Below, one piece after another: positions 11,501 to 21,430 of a DNA stretch of 64,000 nucleotides; position 1 is the first letter of the stretch, and every line of letters starts with the position of its first letter. Source of the stretch: Saussurea involucrata (Eukaryota > Streptophyta > Magnoliopsida > Asterales > Asteraceae); the NCBI GenBank assembly GCA_033807775.1, contig CM066314.1, positions 93,908,929-93,972,928 of the forward strand. The letters are read 5' to 3'. Both the position numbers and the translations under genes were made by a program. The notes below the pieces were generated by a model. That model was not told where the DNA came from and ran no database searches. It saw only the letters and a list, made by a program, of their open reading frames with translations.

Positions 11501-13939
11501 TTAAGTTCTGATGATGATATTGGCATAGAAGATTTTGAGATGGCAGATATGCAATTAGCTAGTACAAAAAGTTCAGAAGATCAGATACAGGAAAATTTAA
11601 AGGCAATAACTCAGATAGTTCAGATTGATAGCTCAGATACAGAGGAAATGGAGTTGGAAAGTACAGATGGTGGTGAGTCAGATAAAACAGAGGAATTGAA
11701 CTTAGACATAGAAATGGAAAGAAACTCAGATGAAACTGAAGCTATTGAGGAATCTGCATTGAGATCAGAAAAGACAGTTGAAAGTGAAGTGGTCAACATG
11801 TGTACAGATATTGTGGTGTATAACAAAGAAATTATGACGGATTCTGAATTAAAAGAAAGGAGGTTAAGTGAAGAGTTGATCAGAAGGATGCATAATAGTT
11901 TAGTCAGAGCTTTGAAAGTTCAAAAAGTTCAGCAAGGAATAAAAATGATAAGACCTATTGATCTAATGGGAGAAGAAGACAGAACTGTGAATTATACTCA
12001 GGATTTTGAAGATGATTTTAGATTTAACTTTTGTGATGAGTTAAATACAGAAGAAGAGTATGTGAAAGTGAAAGACTTCTTTATGCCTTCTGAGTATGTA
12101 TTCAGAAAACCAATTGAGATCCCAAAGATTAAATTGCAAAGACTAGAAGAACCTCTATGTGATTTCATTCTTGAGTTAAGTGATGTGCCATTAGCCAGAC
12201 AAGTTCATGATGATATTTTTCCTGAGGAAATATATGATAATCTCTACTACACAGAAGAAGAGTATGAGCCTTTGGATAGTAACATTGATGGTTTTATGGA
12301 TGACAGAGCTCAGATGGTCTACTCAGAAGCTTCTAACAGGTTCAGAGTTCCTGACTCAAAACTGCATATTCAGAAAAGAATTGAGAAAGTTCTGATGTTT
12401 CAACAAGATGAATTCAATGGTTTAATGTTTGTTAGAATGGAAGTACTGAAAGAAAGAAATACAAAGGTTTCCATGTCTACCTTTGATTTTCACAGATTGA
12501 CTCTTGATGATCAGATCTTTCTAGTCAAGTTCTTTGCTAGCACTGAAGAAGCCTTGATAGAAATTGAATGCAGAAGACTTCTGGGTATTTATGTCAGAAA
12601 TATATACTTGTATGACTTCCAATTGGCTATTGAAGAAAGAAAAGAAAAGTGTAATCTGAGTTCTCCCACAAAGAAAACAGAAGTTGATTTGCATGTGAAG
12701 GGATTTGTGAATGAAGGAATGGAGACAGAAGGGTTCACATATATAGTTCACGAAAGGCTTGAATTGTTCAGAATAAAAGAGTTGGTAAAGTACAGTGATG
12801 CAACTCTGAATTGGTTGTTGATTAAAATGGAAGAAAGTATGGAAGCTGAAAAGGAGAGTTTGAAGAAGAGATGTATAAACTGTGTGAAGAGGAGGTTGGA
12901 TCTTAGAAGAAAAATCAGAAGTAGTAGTGAATGGTTGCTATCTGAGGTGAATCCCAAAAAGATTCTACATAATGATTTTGTGTTTCCTGCTGAGTATGAA
13001 GTGAATGGAATTTTGTCAGATGAAGTTGAAGAAATGCAGAACACAATATCTCAGAATGTGCAGATAACTAGTTTTGATCAAGCTGAACAGTCTGAACCAA
13101 AAGAAGATGAAATATCCATTGATCTAAATGGATACTTTCTTGAATTTGATTTACCTGAGTTCTTCAAACCAAAAGAGGTACAATTCTTGGATGTGTATTA
13201 TGATAGACCTAAGGAGACTCAGATCTGGTTGGCTGAAAAATTAAGATGTCTTGGCAAAACAAAGCAAGCTGTTTACTCAGATTTTTTAATCACTGGAATC
13301 AGAGAATTGAGGGTTAAGAAATTCAGAAAGATGGAGTACTTATCTTTTGAAGTTCTGAGAGAAGATGGCAAGGTTTATTACTTTACTGATGCAGATTTTG
13401 AGAAACTATCAGTAGTTGACTTCTACAGATTACACAGCTTTCTATGCTTCAAAGAGTCGAGCAAAGACAGAAATGAAAGGAAGGCCAAAAGTGTGGTAAT
13501 TGAGGCCATGTTCTACATCTTAAGGTGGCACTGCTATATAGATTTTCAAATAGCTTTGTACCTACAAAAGTCATGTGTTTAACTGGCAAATCCCAACACA
13601 GATCATGAACAGAAAAAGAAGTTAAAGACTGGAAGTGTTCACAAATATCCAGATTTGGGAGTATTTTTGAAAAACAAAAGTGGAAAGATTTTCTTCAGAG
13701 CAAAGGAAACCGCAAAATACTGTTCTGGAACTTTAAGAATCATAAAGCATAATTTGGAGAAAAAGATGCTGAAAGTGAAGGAAGCAAACATGACTCAAGA
13801 AGCAATCAATCAGCAAGTTGAGATTATTCAAGAAATCATTGACAAAATTGATAAAAGGCTTAATCTGAGAAATGTGCTACTTCAGAAGATTGTTCCTGCT
13901 CTGAAAGAACTGGATGATGCAAAGTTTATGTTTATTTGA
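11501..13939 (+). pseudogene. ORF3 C-terminal fragment (A family), one nonsense codon
   Basis: The frame is open from 11501 and matches ORF3 of A from 51417 onward at very high identity. A TAA at 13580-13582 (TTTATC in A, TTTAAC here) stops it, and the same frame then runs on to the natural stop at 13937-13939. The missing N-terminal half includes the conserved N-terminal domain, coiled coil and internal PPT. The function of ORF3 is unknown. The PPT AAAAAGGGGGAGAT follows directly. Confidence 0.85.
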
Positions 13940-13941
13940 CA

Positions 13942-13954
13942 AAAAGGGGGAGAT
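13942..13954 (+). other. Polypurine tract
   Basis: AAAAGGGGGAGAT abuts the LTR start at 13955. It is the plus-strand primer signal of the A-family 3' half. Confidence 0.9.
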
Positions 13955-14468
13955 TGTTAGATCTGAAGTTTTGTCAATAAACCAAGTGTTGAAGATCTGA
14001 TAAGAAGACTCAGATGTTCTGAGTAGAGAAGTCAGAGGTCTGACTGTGAAAGCTCAGAAGTATTGATCAGTGGAAAGAGAAGTCAGATGTCTGAGTTAAG
14101 TAGTCAGAAGATCTGAGAAGCTTTATCAGAAGAATGTTCAGAAGTTCTGAACTATCTGTTCAGAACTTATGACGAGATACTTTACTTAGTATTTTATAAA
14201 CTAATTAGGACACGTGTTATGTTCTTATTAGTCTTTCTTATTTGTACTGTAGCTTTAAGATGTCCGTTGCAGTATAAATAGTAGTTAGCTCTATGTTGCT
14301 AACTGATTGATTTTTCTCATATAACTTTGTATTCATTCACTGTAATCTTTGAGATTCTCTCTCTTAGATCTGTAATTCTGTTCATCATTGAATACAATTG
14401 GGCTTGATCATACAACTTCTCAATTACTGCTTTCTATATTGATTGTAAGATTAGATCCTGTTCTTTCA
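13955..14468 (+). mobile_element. 3' LTR of A-family subgroup A3
   Basis: TGTTAGATCTGAAG to TTCTTTCA, 514 bp, with a TATAAATA box near 14271 and CACGTG near 14213. It is close to the solo LTR at 21520-21984 and less close to the LTRs of A. The right flank is gactc, while the five bases before 8042 are atctt, so the block 8042-14468 has no target duplication. Confidence 0.9.
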
Positions 14469-14646
14469 GACTCCAAAGGCCCAGTCTTCCTCTTTTGGTT
14501 TGGGTGTGATGAAAGCATCGAAAGAGCTCTTCATGAGCTTTTCTGTGACTTGAGGTTTGTGTTTCTTGGGCTTTAGGTCCTCTGCAGCTATGGATTATCC
14601 CTTATCCTTAGCAGATACCTTAGGCAAGGTTGCCTCTGTTGGTTTT
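14469..14646 (-). pseudogene. ORF3 fragment of element C, distal part
   Basis: On the minus strand this continues the C ORF3 frame from beyond the solo LTR and ends in a segment rich in Lys and Pro (DAFITPKPKEEDWAF). It contains an in-frame TAA near 14596. The sequence ends abruptly at the A3 LTR. Assignment to C rests on the shared base composition, the ACAGAGG words and the target duplication of the intervening solo LTR. Confidence 0.65.
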
Positions 14647-16184
14647 TTTAATACCCCGGGTAAGTCCGTTAGTTAAATCCTCTTTCCGTCAAATATTAGT
14701 TAACTTTAAATTGGGGTGTTTAGGGTAAGTTTGGGTTAATTTATAAGATGAGGGTGTTTTGGTCATTAGTGAATAGTTCAAACCTAAATTGTAAAATTGG
14801 GTTTGATATACACCCTTGAGTATCCAGATATTTTCAGAATTAGAAATCAGTGTGTGTGTGTGTGTGTGTTTTGAGACAAAAAGAAGAAGAGAAGAAGAAG
14901 TGAGGTTAGGGCATCATTTGGATTCATTGGAAGCGATTTTGAGGTATGTTCCCTTTGTGTTTTATGTTTGTAATTGTTAGTAGAAGGTTTCTATCGGTGT
15001 AGATTTCTCGATTTGTCGATTTATAGCAGATAATCGATTCTGGGTAGAGTTTTGGGTAAACCGACAGAGGTTTCCGGACGCAATATGAATGTGTCCGGTA
15101 ATATCTCCTTGCTAGTGTCCGGACATATATGTATCCGGTAAGTTTCTCTTTGCTATGGGTTCCGGGTGGAATTGGATACCGGATGGTATCCGGATTACCT
15201 TGGTGTCTGGATGTCGTCCGGATTGTTAATGCTACCCGGAAAGCTATGTTGTCCGGATTGTTTATGGCACCCGAAAAGTTTTGTTATCCGGATTAGTCTG
15301 GTGTCCGGTAAGTTAGAATGTCCGGACATTTTTTGGTATCCGGAAACATTGGTTGTTTGGTCGCTTTTGAGGATAAGAGTCAGATAGATTTATCTAGAAT
15401 TCGTAGCCTACTAGTACATCTTATGTATTCATTTGGTAAGGAGATATTTGTATTTAAAATGTTTCAGATTCTGAGAATTTTGGGTAAAAGATTGGATAAC
15501 TTGGAGCAAAGCTTGAAAGGGTTTTTGATAAGCAATCAGGTGAGTTTTTACTTTAAAAATGTTTTCGAACTGGAATATATATATATGAGATGAATATGTG
15601 GTAGGAATGTGACGACGTGTTTATAAATAAAGTATGATATATTGAGGTGTATATTATATTTATTTATATGAGCATTACAATACACGAGAGCACGTTGACC
15701 GGGCTTAGGACCGGTGGAGTTTGGCTGTATGAAGGGACAGCGGTGTTGGCTGTATTTTAGTACAGCGGAGTAAATTGATTAGTTGGCTCGCAACCAACTA
15801 ATATGGCCAAGGGAAATGAGGAGAGGTACACAGTGCACGAGTCTTGTTTGGTATTTAAATACTTGTTGTATATTTGTGTTTTACAAAAGGATTACTAAAC
15901 TGACAGGGATTATCTCACTAGACCGTTTGGTCTAACCCTCATTTTGTTTTCAAAAATATGTATTCCAGGTCGAGGAACTTTTAATAGCAAAGGGAAGGAT
16001 AAAGTGTATGATGCGGTTGATAGTTGAGGAAGATTAGGAAATGCTTATGTTTTGTATTGTATAGTTTTGAGACTATGGGACCGTACGTGATTTATTATGT
16101 ATCTTTTTTATATGAATGAAACGACGTTATGTATAATATGTTAATTGATGTATATTACATATGTTTGAGAATTGGGTCGTTACA
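14647..16184 (-). mobile_element. Solo LTR, Ty3/gypsy-like, in C ORF3
   Basis: On the minus strand it starts TGTAACGACCCAATTC and ends CCGGGGTATTAAA, where a CA end has probably mutated. It is 1538 bp, flanked by a perfect 5-bp duplication gtttt (14642-14646 and 16185-16189). TGTAACGACCC and CCCGGGGT ends are familiar from chromovirus-type (Tekay-like) LTRs; that family call is from memory. Notable contents are a GT microsatellite at about 14850-14870 and a TCCGGA-rich block at 15071-15350. No gag or pol accompanies it. Confidence 0.7.
15071..15350. repeat. TCCGGA-rich array inside the solo LTR
   Basis: About a dozen TCCGG/CCGGA words, several as full TCCGGA palindromes (GTCCGGAC, ATCCGGAT), recur every 20-30 bp with degenerate spacers. 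It is not a clean tandem repeat. Confidence 0.75.
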
Positions 16185-16756
16185 GTTTTGTTGGTGGTTT
16201 GGTTGATGATTATTCTATAGTTGTGGTTTGGGTTTGTTGAAGGTGATTTTATAGATTTGGTTGGTGGTTGGGTTGAGGGTGCTTCTGGAGATTTGGTTGG
16301 TGTACGCTCTTCTGTTAGATCTTCTGTTAAGGTTTCTTCTGGAAGTTTGGTTTTCAAAATTTTGAGGATTGCATCAGTTGTTGTGTGTTGTTTCTTAGAG
16401 GCTCTAAATTGGTCTCTCTGTAGTTCTTTCTTCTGAAGTTGCTTTACGATCTCTTCTGTGGTTTGGTTTGGGTTTACTCAGGTATCTTCTTGGTTTAAGG
16501 GCTGTGGTTTTTGGTGTTGGTTTTGATTGGGGTTGTTCTTCTGCGGGTGTGGGGGATGGTAGTTTGGTTCCTTCTATGATTGGTGTTGGTGTTGGGGAGG
16601 GTAAGTCTTCTTCTTGTTGATTTGTTTCCACTGAGGTGGTTGTTGCCTCTGTGGTTTTCTGCTCCTGTGATTGGTTTGAAGATTGTGATTGTACGGGTTC
16701 CTGTGTTAGAGGTTTGATGTCTAATGGCTTTGGTAGGATGGCTCTGCTGGTCTTCT

Positions 16757-16765
16757 TCTCCCCCT
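16757..16765 (-). other. Internal PPT-like tract in C ORF3
   Basis: AGGGGGAGA on the minus strand, encoding part of PEGEKK. The same core is found at the matching ORF3 site in A, D and E. Confidence 0.55.
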
Positions 16766-18858
16766 CAGGATGATCTGATGACCCATATGAGTCGCTATCA
16801 GAATCATCCTGCCTTTTCGCATCTTTTCGACCCTCCGCCGAGCATGTCGTAGGTGGGTTCTTTGGTTTGCTGGCCCCTGCTGCGATCATCTTTGTGCAGA
16901 GGTCGTCGCATATGCTTAGCATATATGCCACTTCTGCCTCGGACTTGAATCGGAGCTTTTCCATACTGCTCTGGAATTCTTTGACATATGTTGCGTTGGA
17001 AGAAGTGAAGGCTTTGATGAATTCAGCCATTTCATTCAGAATGCCTTGGCCTAGTTCTATGAGCTAAGCCCTTGTCATGTAGTCGGTCGGTTTTATGGCT
17101 TGCGTTTGCTCTGTGGCTTGTTTTTGAACTTTCTCTTGGGCTTTGCGTAGATCTTCTGTTGTGATAGCAGGGGGATGCAGGGGTTGGAGATGACAGATCT
17201 TTAGCAACCTTTCTTGCCTTATTTATTTGCATTGACAGAAGGACAATGGAAGCTTCGGTTGCAGAAGTGGAAGAAGTCTATACAGAAGTATTTGGGTTGA
17301 TTTCAACAGAGTGTTTGTATTTTTCACCTATGTTGCAAGAGAGTCAACTTTGGTGGCTAGATCGTTGATGGCCTTCTGCGAATTTTCTGCAAGGGATTTG
17401 ATAGAGCTTTACAACTCACTCAAAGAGGTGGTCACAGAGGTCAAAAACGTTTGGAACTCATCCTTTGCAACATATGAACCGGGGGTGACCTCTGGGGGAA
17501 CACATTCATCCCCAGAGTGTGTCTCTGTTCCTGAGATGCCTACTTTCGTCCCTGTTTTGACGTTGAGGATGGTAGGACTTCCAACTGATCCTTGAGTAGA
17601 GGTTTTTAAGGCCTCAGACTATACAGAAGTTTTGTGAAAGATCCTATTCAGATCCACTTCAGAAGTGGGGACAGAGGTGTCTTTGAGTTTGCTCGGGGAC
17701 TTGTCTAGAGTCCCTTCGCTGAAGTGCACTCTACGCTCCTCTGAAGAGCGGTTGGTACCTAAGTGTGTGCATGTGCCAGAGGAAACAAATTCCTATGTTG
17801 GGATTTCTATTATGACCTGGGGCGATTGGTCATGAATAAGAAGAGTGTCATGTGGAGAGGGCATCTTCTGTTGGAATTCCCCGGTTTGACTTGGCACAGA
17901 GGAGGAAAAAGGTTCCTCTGCCCGGTTTGATGGGGATGGGTTCGAGCTGTGTTGCGCTATTTCAATAACACTATTTGCCACTAGACTAGCAAAGTTAGAC
18001 ATGTGGGTTGCACTCGGAGGGGGAGATGGATGTGTGCCTCTTCTAACTTCGGCATCTTTTATGCTCTCCTCTTCTGTGAATCATCCTAACACTACAGGAG
18101 TCTCTAATTTAGATTCTACTTCCTCCCAATTTTCCTCTATATCCATAAATTCTTCTGTCTGGAGAGGCAAAAAGATCTGAATTCATGGGGCCCTATGGGT
18201 TTCTGCCTGGTTATTAGTGGGGGTTCTGTCTTCTGCATCCATATCAGAGACAACATCTGCCATAGTACAAGTCATGTGGGCAGTGTCGGTGTTGAATTCT
18301 GGGATAACTGTTGCTTCCCGTCCAGAGGTATCGAGGGTATTTGCGATGTCAGAGCGCTCTAGGAAAGAAGCGAAGTCGTGAGTCTCTGCAAATTGCAAAG
18401 GAGTGGGGGATTGCAGATTTTGTTCAGCAGTTGTCACTTCCTCTGCGATGGTCTGCAGAGGAGATTTGGTTTTGAGGGTTCTCTTCTTTTTCTTCGGTTT
18501 GGAAGCTCCTTCCTCAGAGGTTTTGGATTTCCACTTTTTCTTTTTCTTTTCCTTCTGAGGAGAGGCAGAAGAGGCTACCCCTGTGTGTTCAATGGGTGAT
18601 TGTTGGGGTGGTTCAGTGCTAGCAGAGGCTATTTCCTTTGCAGCCTTGGCTTTTGGAGCCTTCTTTGGTTTTGCCATTTGCTTGGGGGGTGGCTCTGTGA
18701 TTAATGGTGGGGGTTCAGAGGTCTCTGCCCTAGATCTAGTCAGTCTTATCTTTTCCATCTTCTGCATGTGCTTCTCCACAGCCACAGCCCATTCCTCCTC
18801 ACTCAATCTCTCAACTACTTCAGTTCCTATGGGTGCTCCTAAGTGTGGGGGGTGGGAA

Positions 18859-18876
18859 GGGGGGGGGGGGGGGGGG
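18859..18876. repeat. G18 homopolymer
   Basis: Eighteen consecutive G on the plus strand within decayed C ORF3. Tracts of this length slip in replication and sequencing, so the length and the reading frame across it are uncertain. Confidence 0.9.
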
Positions 18877-20035
18877 TCACAAGACTTGGTTTGGGAGTCC
18901 TGTGTGCACGCACATACTCTCTCCTAAGTTCTATGTCAGAGGCATAGGTCAACAATTTTGCTGGCAGAGGTCTCTAGAATCTGTAGCCGTCTGCGTGTTT
19001 GGTTGGAACGTTCTTGACCATGGGATAGGTTTTCACAACTTCTTCTTCCATGGGCCACTTTTCTGCTAACAACAGAGGTTCTAGCATAACACCTATTGTT
19101 CTTTAGAATTGCAAAGCTAGGAGCTAAGTTTTAACATTCTTGCCCTTTGCCCTCTGCGTGGAATGTCTGTGCTCTATAGTTGCTACCAGCTCTTGCATCA
19201 TCAGAGCAGCATAGTCCAGAGGCAAGTCATAGTAGATCCCTTACATTATTGACAAAATTTGGTGGGAGCTCTGGTCTGGGCTACCTACTTTCCCAATTAG
19301 GCATCTGTTTAAGATTGAAAATAATGTGTTCCACAGACGGGGAAGTCTGCTCCTTTTGAAGTCGTTCCTCTTGGTAAGGTGGGTATTGTAACCTAACATC
19401 TCTGCGAAGGCACAGAGGTCTGCATCAGAGGAATCTGCAACATATTTCTTGATGCGTGGGGAGTTCGAATTTAATAGAGAGCGTGGTTCTTTTGAAACCT
19501 ATTTTTAGGTTCTGTGAGTTGTCAGGTTTTGACAGATATCCATTTATCTGTTTGGTTTCAGTGTCATAGTAACAGCTCTACCAGAATTGGTTCAGATATC
19601 TGGCAGGGATTTTGGTGACATTCATGGTTAGAAGGGTTATAAGGGGATGGTTTTCCAGAATGTTCATCAGAATGGCTTGTTCATCTCCAAAGGCAGTTCT
19701 AGAGATTACCAGGTAGTGATTGTTTGGTTTTAGAGGGAGGGAGTTCTCGAATAGTTCATTGTCCAAGACGTTTTGCAGATGTGAAGTCGGAGCAAATTCA
19801 GCGGAATCAACACTGTTATCCTTTTCCATGTCGTTTCTAGCCGCAGATGGATTTTTAGAGTGCTCAGAATGAGCATGGGAGTTCACACGAGAAGCCATTG
19901 GAACGTCTGCTTGTGTGTTCTTGAGAAATTAGCCCAGATTTGCAGGTTGTTCTTGAAATTTGCTGGTTTTGCAAAGGTCCGCCGGAGAAATTAGAGAGTA
20001 AGTAGTTGTAAAAAAATGAGGAAGACGGGTAAAAG

Positions 20036-20050
20036 AGGTTTTATAGGGGG
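20036..20050 (-). promoter_or_regulatory. Putative internal promoter for C ORF3
   Basis: On the minus strand CCCCTATAAAACCTC (TATAAAA at 20045-20039) lies about 145 bp upstream of the ORF3 ATG at 19898. An ACGTGAC-type element lies about 100 bp further upstream near 20140. The leader between them is pyrimidine-rich and looks like a plant 5' UTR. Equivalent promoters precede ORF3 in E, D and A. Confidence 0.6.
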
Positions 20051-20205
20051 GTTGATTTGGATAGAATTTGGGCGGTAAAAAGTGATTTCAATAACATTTG
20101 GACCATCGTGTGGCACGCATGTCCAATAGAAATGTGTCACGTCAGAAGTGGCGGTGCACAATGGAACGTCGTGCGGTGGCTATTAATGCTGAGCGCGTGG
20201 GAGAT

Positions 20206-20440
20206 TGTTAGAGCACTATTTGTAGCTATCAAGATAGTATTAAATCTTTGTACTATTACTCCTTGGTAGAGGCATGGGCTTGTCATGTCCTACTATATAA
20301 AGGAGTTCCTTTGTTATTTTGTATAACCTCTTGAGCATTTTGTCATTTGTACTTTAGAGATCAATATATGGATGACAAGTTTGCTTTCTAAATTCTCTCT
20401 ACATTTGTTCTTTACATATTGCTAGATTTGGGATTTCACA
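20206..20440 (+). mobile_element. 5' LTR of D
   Basis: TGTTAGAGCACT to GGATTTCACA, 235 bp, short for the group. A TATATAAAG box lies at 20294-20302. Unlike the A, E and H LTRs it lacks the family's palindromic word, which in D sits in the leader and in front of ORF3. Confidence 0.95.
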
Positions 20441-20442
20441 TT

Positions 20443-20454
20443 TGGTATCAGCGC
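20443..20454 (+). other. Primer-binding site of D with one changed base
   Basis: TGGTATCAGCGC against the usual TGGTATCAGAGC; A is replaced by C at the tenth base. It lies two bases after the LTR end. Confidence 0.8.
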
Positions 20455-21430
20455 AAACAGGAGATTCAAGCAGATCAAGATCCAAATTGAAGAATTTTTA
20501 CACTGTTCATACAGATTTCGGACCATGCATGCTTTACTATTCATCTGATCACTTTTTATTCAGACTTTGATTTTTGACTTCTTGGATCAATTCTTAGCAT
20601 CACTGAACTCGGAATTGAAATCTGAACAACATTAACTCTTGGACTATCATCAAATTCTGCACAGAATCATCAGATTTGATCATCTCTTTAAAACTTTGTT
20701 CGAAAACCCTAAGTTCACTATTTTAGATCAAAAGTCGTTTAAATCGATCGATTTGCGAGTAGTGATCAACAAGAAAAGTGTGTGGAATTTGATTACGAAC
20801 AAATCGATATAAATTTCATTTTATTTGATCAAGAATTGAAAGAGTTATGGCAGATTCAGTGATTTTCAAGTTCGAAGTGAAGAATTCGAATTATTCTTGG
20901 TGAATTCGGATCATTCATACAGAATTCGGATTATTCAAGGGGATTCGGAGTGTTCTTGGTCATCAAAAGTGTAGATTTCGACTCGAGAAGCTTTCTAATT
21001 CATTGAATTCGAACTCTGTTAGGTTCGAATTCTGCTGGTTGCGAATTAGTCTACACAAGAATTGAGTTGATTTCGAATCGTTGATCATTCGAATTGAGAA
21101 GTTGTGGATTAATCTGAGTTGGTTTTGATTTTCCAAGTATAGAATTCGACCCCTGTTAAGTTAGAATTGGGTGATTTCGGACTCAGTTAAGTTCGAATTG
21201 GGGGATTTCGGATTCAGTTAAGTCCGAATTGAGTGATTTCGTACCAAGCTGAGTTAGAATTTCGAATTCGGATTGTTGATTTCGAACCTAAGTGCATCCG
21301 AATTCTTGGAAGTGTCAGTTGAATTCGAATTCTATACATAGCATATGTTGAATTCGAATTCTTTTAAGTGTATTTTTTTACACTTACTGCTTGATCTTCT
21401 GAACGATCATTTTCTAGCTATTTTGAAAAG
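20455..21430 (+). other. D leader with GAATTCGAAT array
   Basis: Noncoding leader before gag. From about 20870 to 21370 words of the type GAATTCGA/ATTCGAAT recur at least fifteen times with irregular spacing. No other feature is seen. Confidence 0.7.

Larger units (their letters stand above)
16185..19898 (-). pseudogene. ORF3 pseudogene of element C (N-terminal and middle parts)
   Basis: The ATG is at 19898 on the minus strand, about 145 bp downstream of a TATA box. The first 106 codons (to 19578) include HPLITLLTMNVTKIPARYLNQFW, which matches the N-terminal block of ORF3 in D and A (HPLAYALTNTVVVPMLYLQQ in D). Stops and frameshifts then break the frame. A Lys/Pro/Ser-rich stretch (18806-18183) and a segment at 17030-16404 with an SMEKLRFKSEAE helix and a Pro/Thr/Ser/Gln-rich tail remain open. 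The internal PPT-like TCTCCCCCT lies at 16757-16765 (plus-strand reading). It has no hydrophobic signal or membrane segment. Function unknown. Confidence 0.7.

Noticed and set aside
8042..14468. A single A-family element with two LTRs
   Set aside because: LTRs are too different (658 and 514 bp), flanks do not match, and the left and right internal parts belong to different subfamilies.
14900..15600. Exon-intron gene fragment within the 14647-16184 block
   Set aside because: Short frames only, no domain, and the block as a whole has LTR ends and a target duplication.
18183..18806. Lys/Pro-rich minus-strand ORF as a host nuclear protein gene
   Set aside because: It lies in the continuous ORF3 region of element C and has no gene structure of its own.
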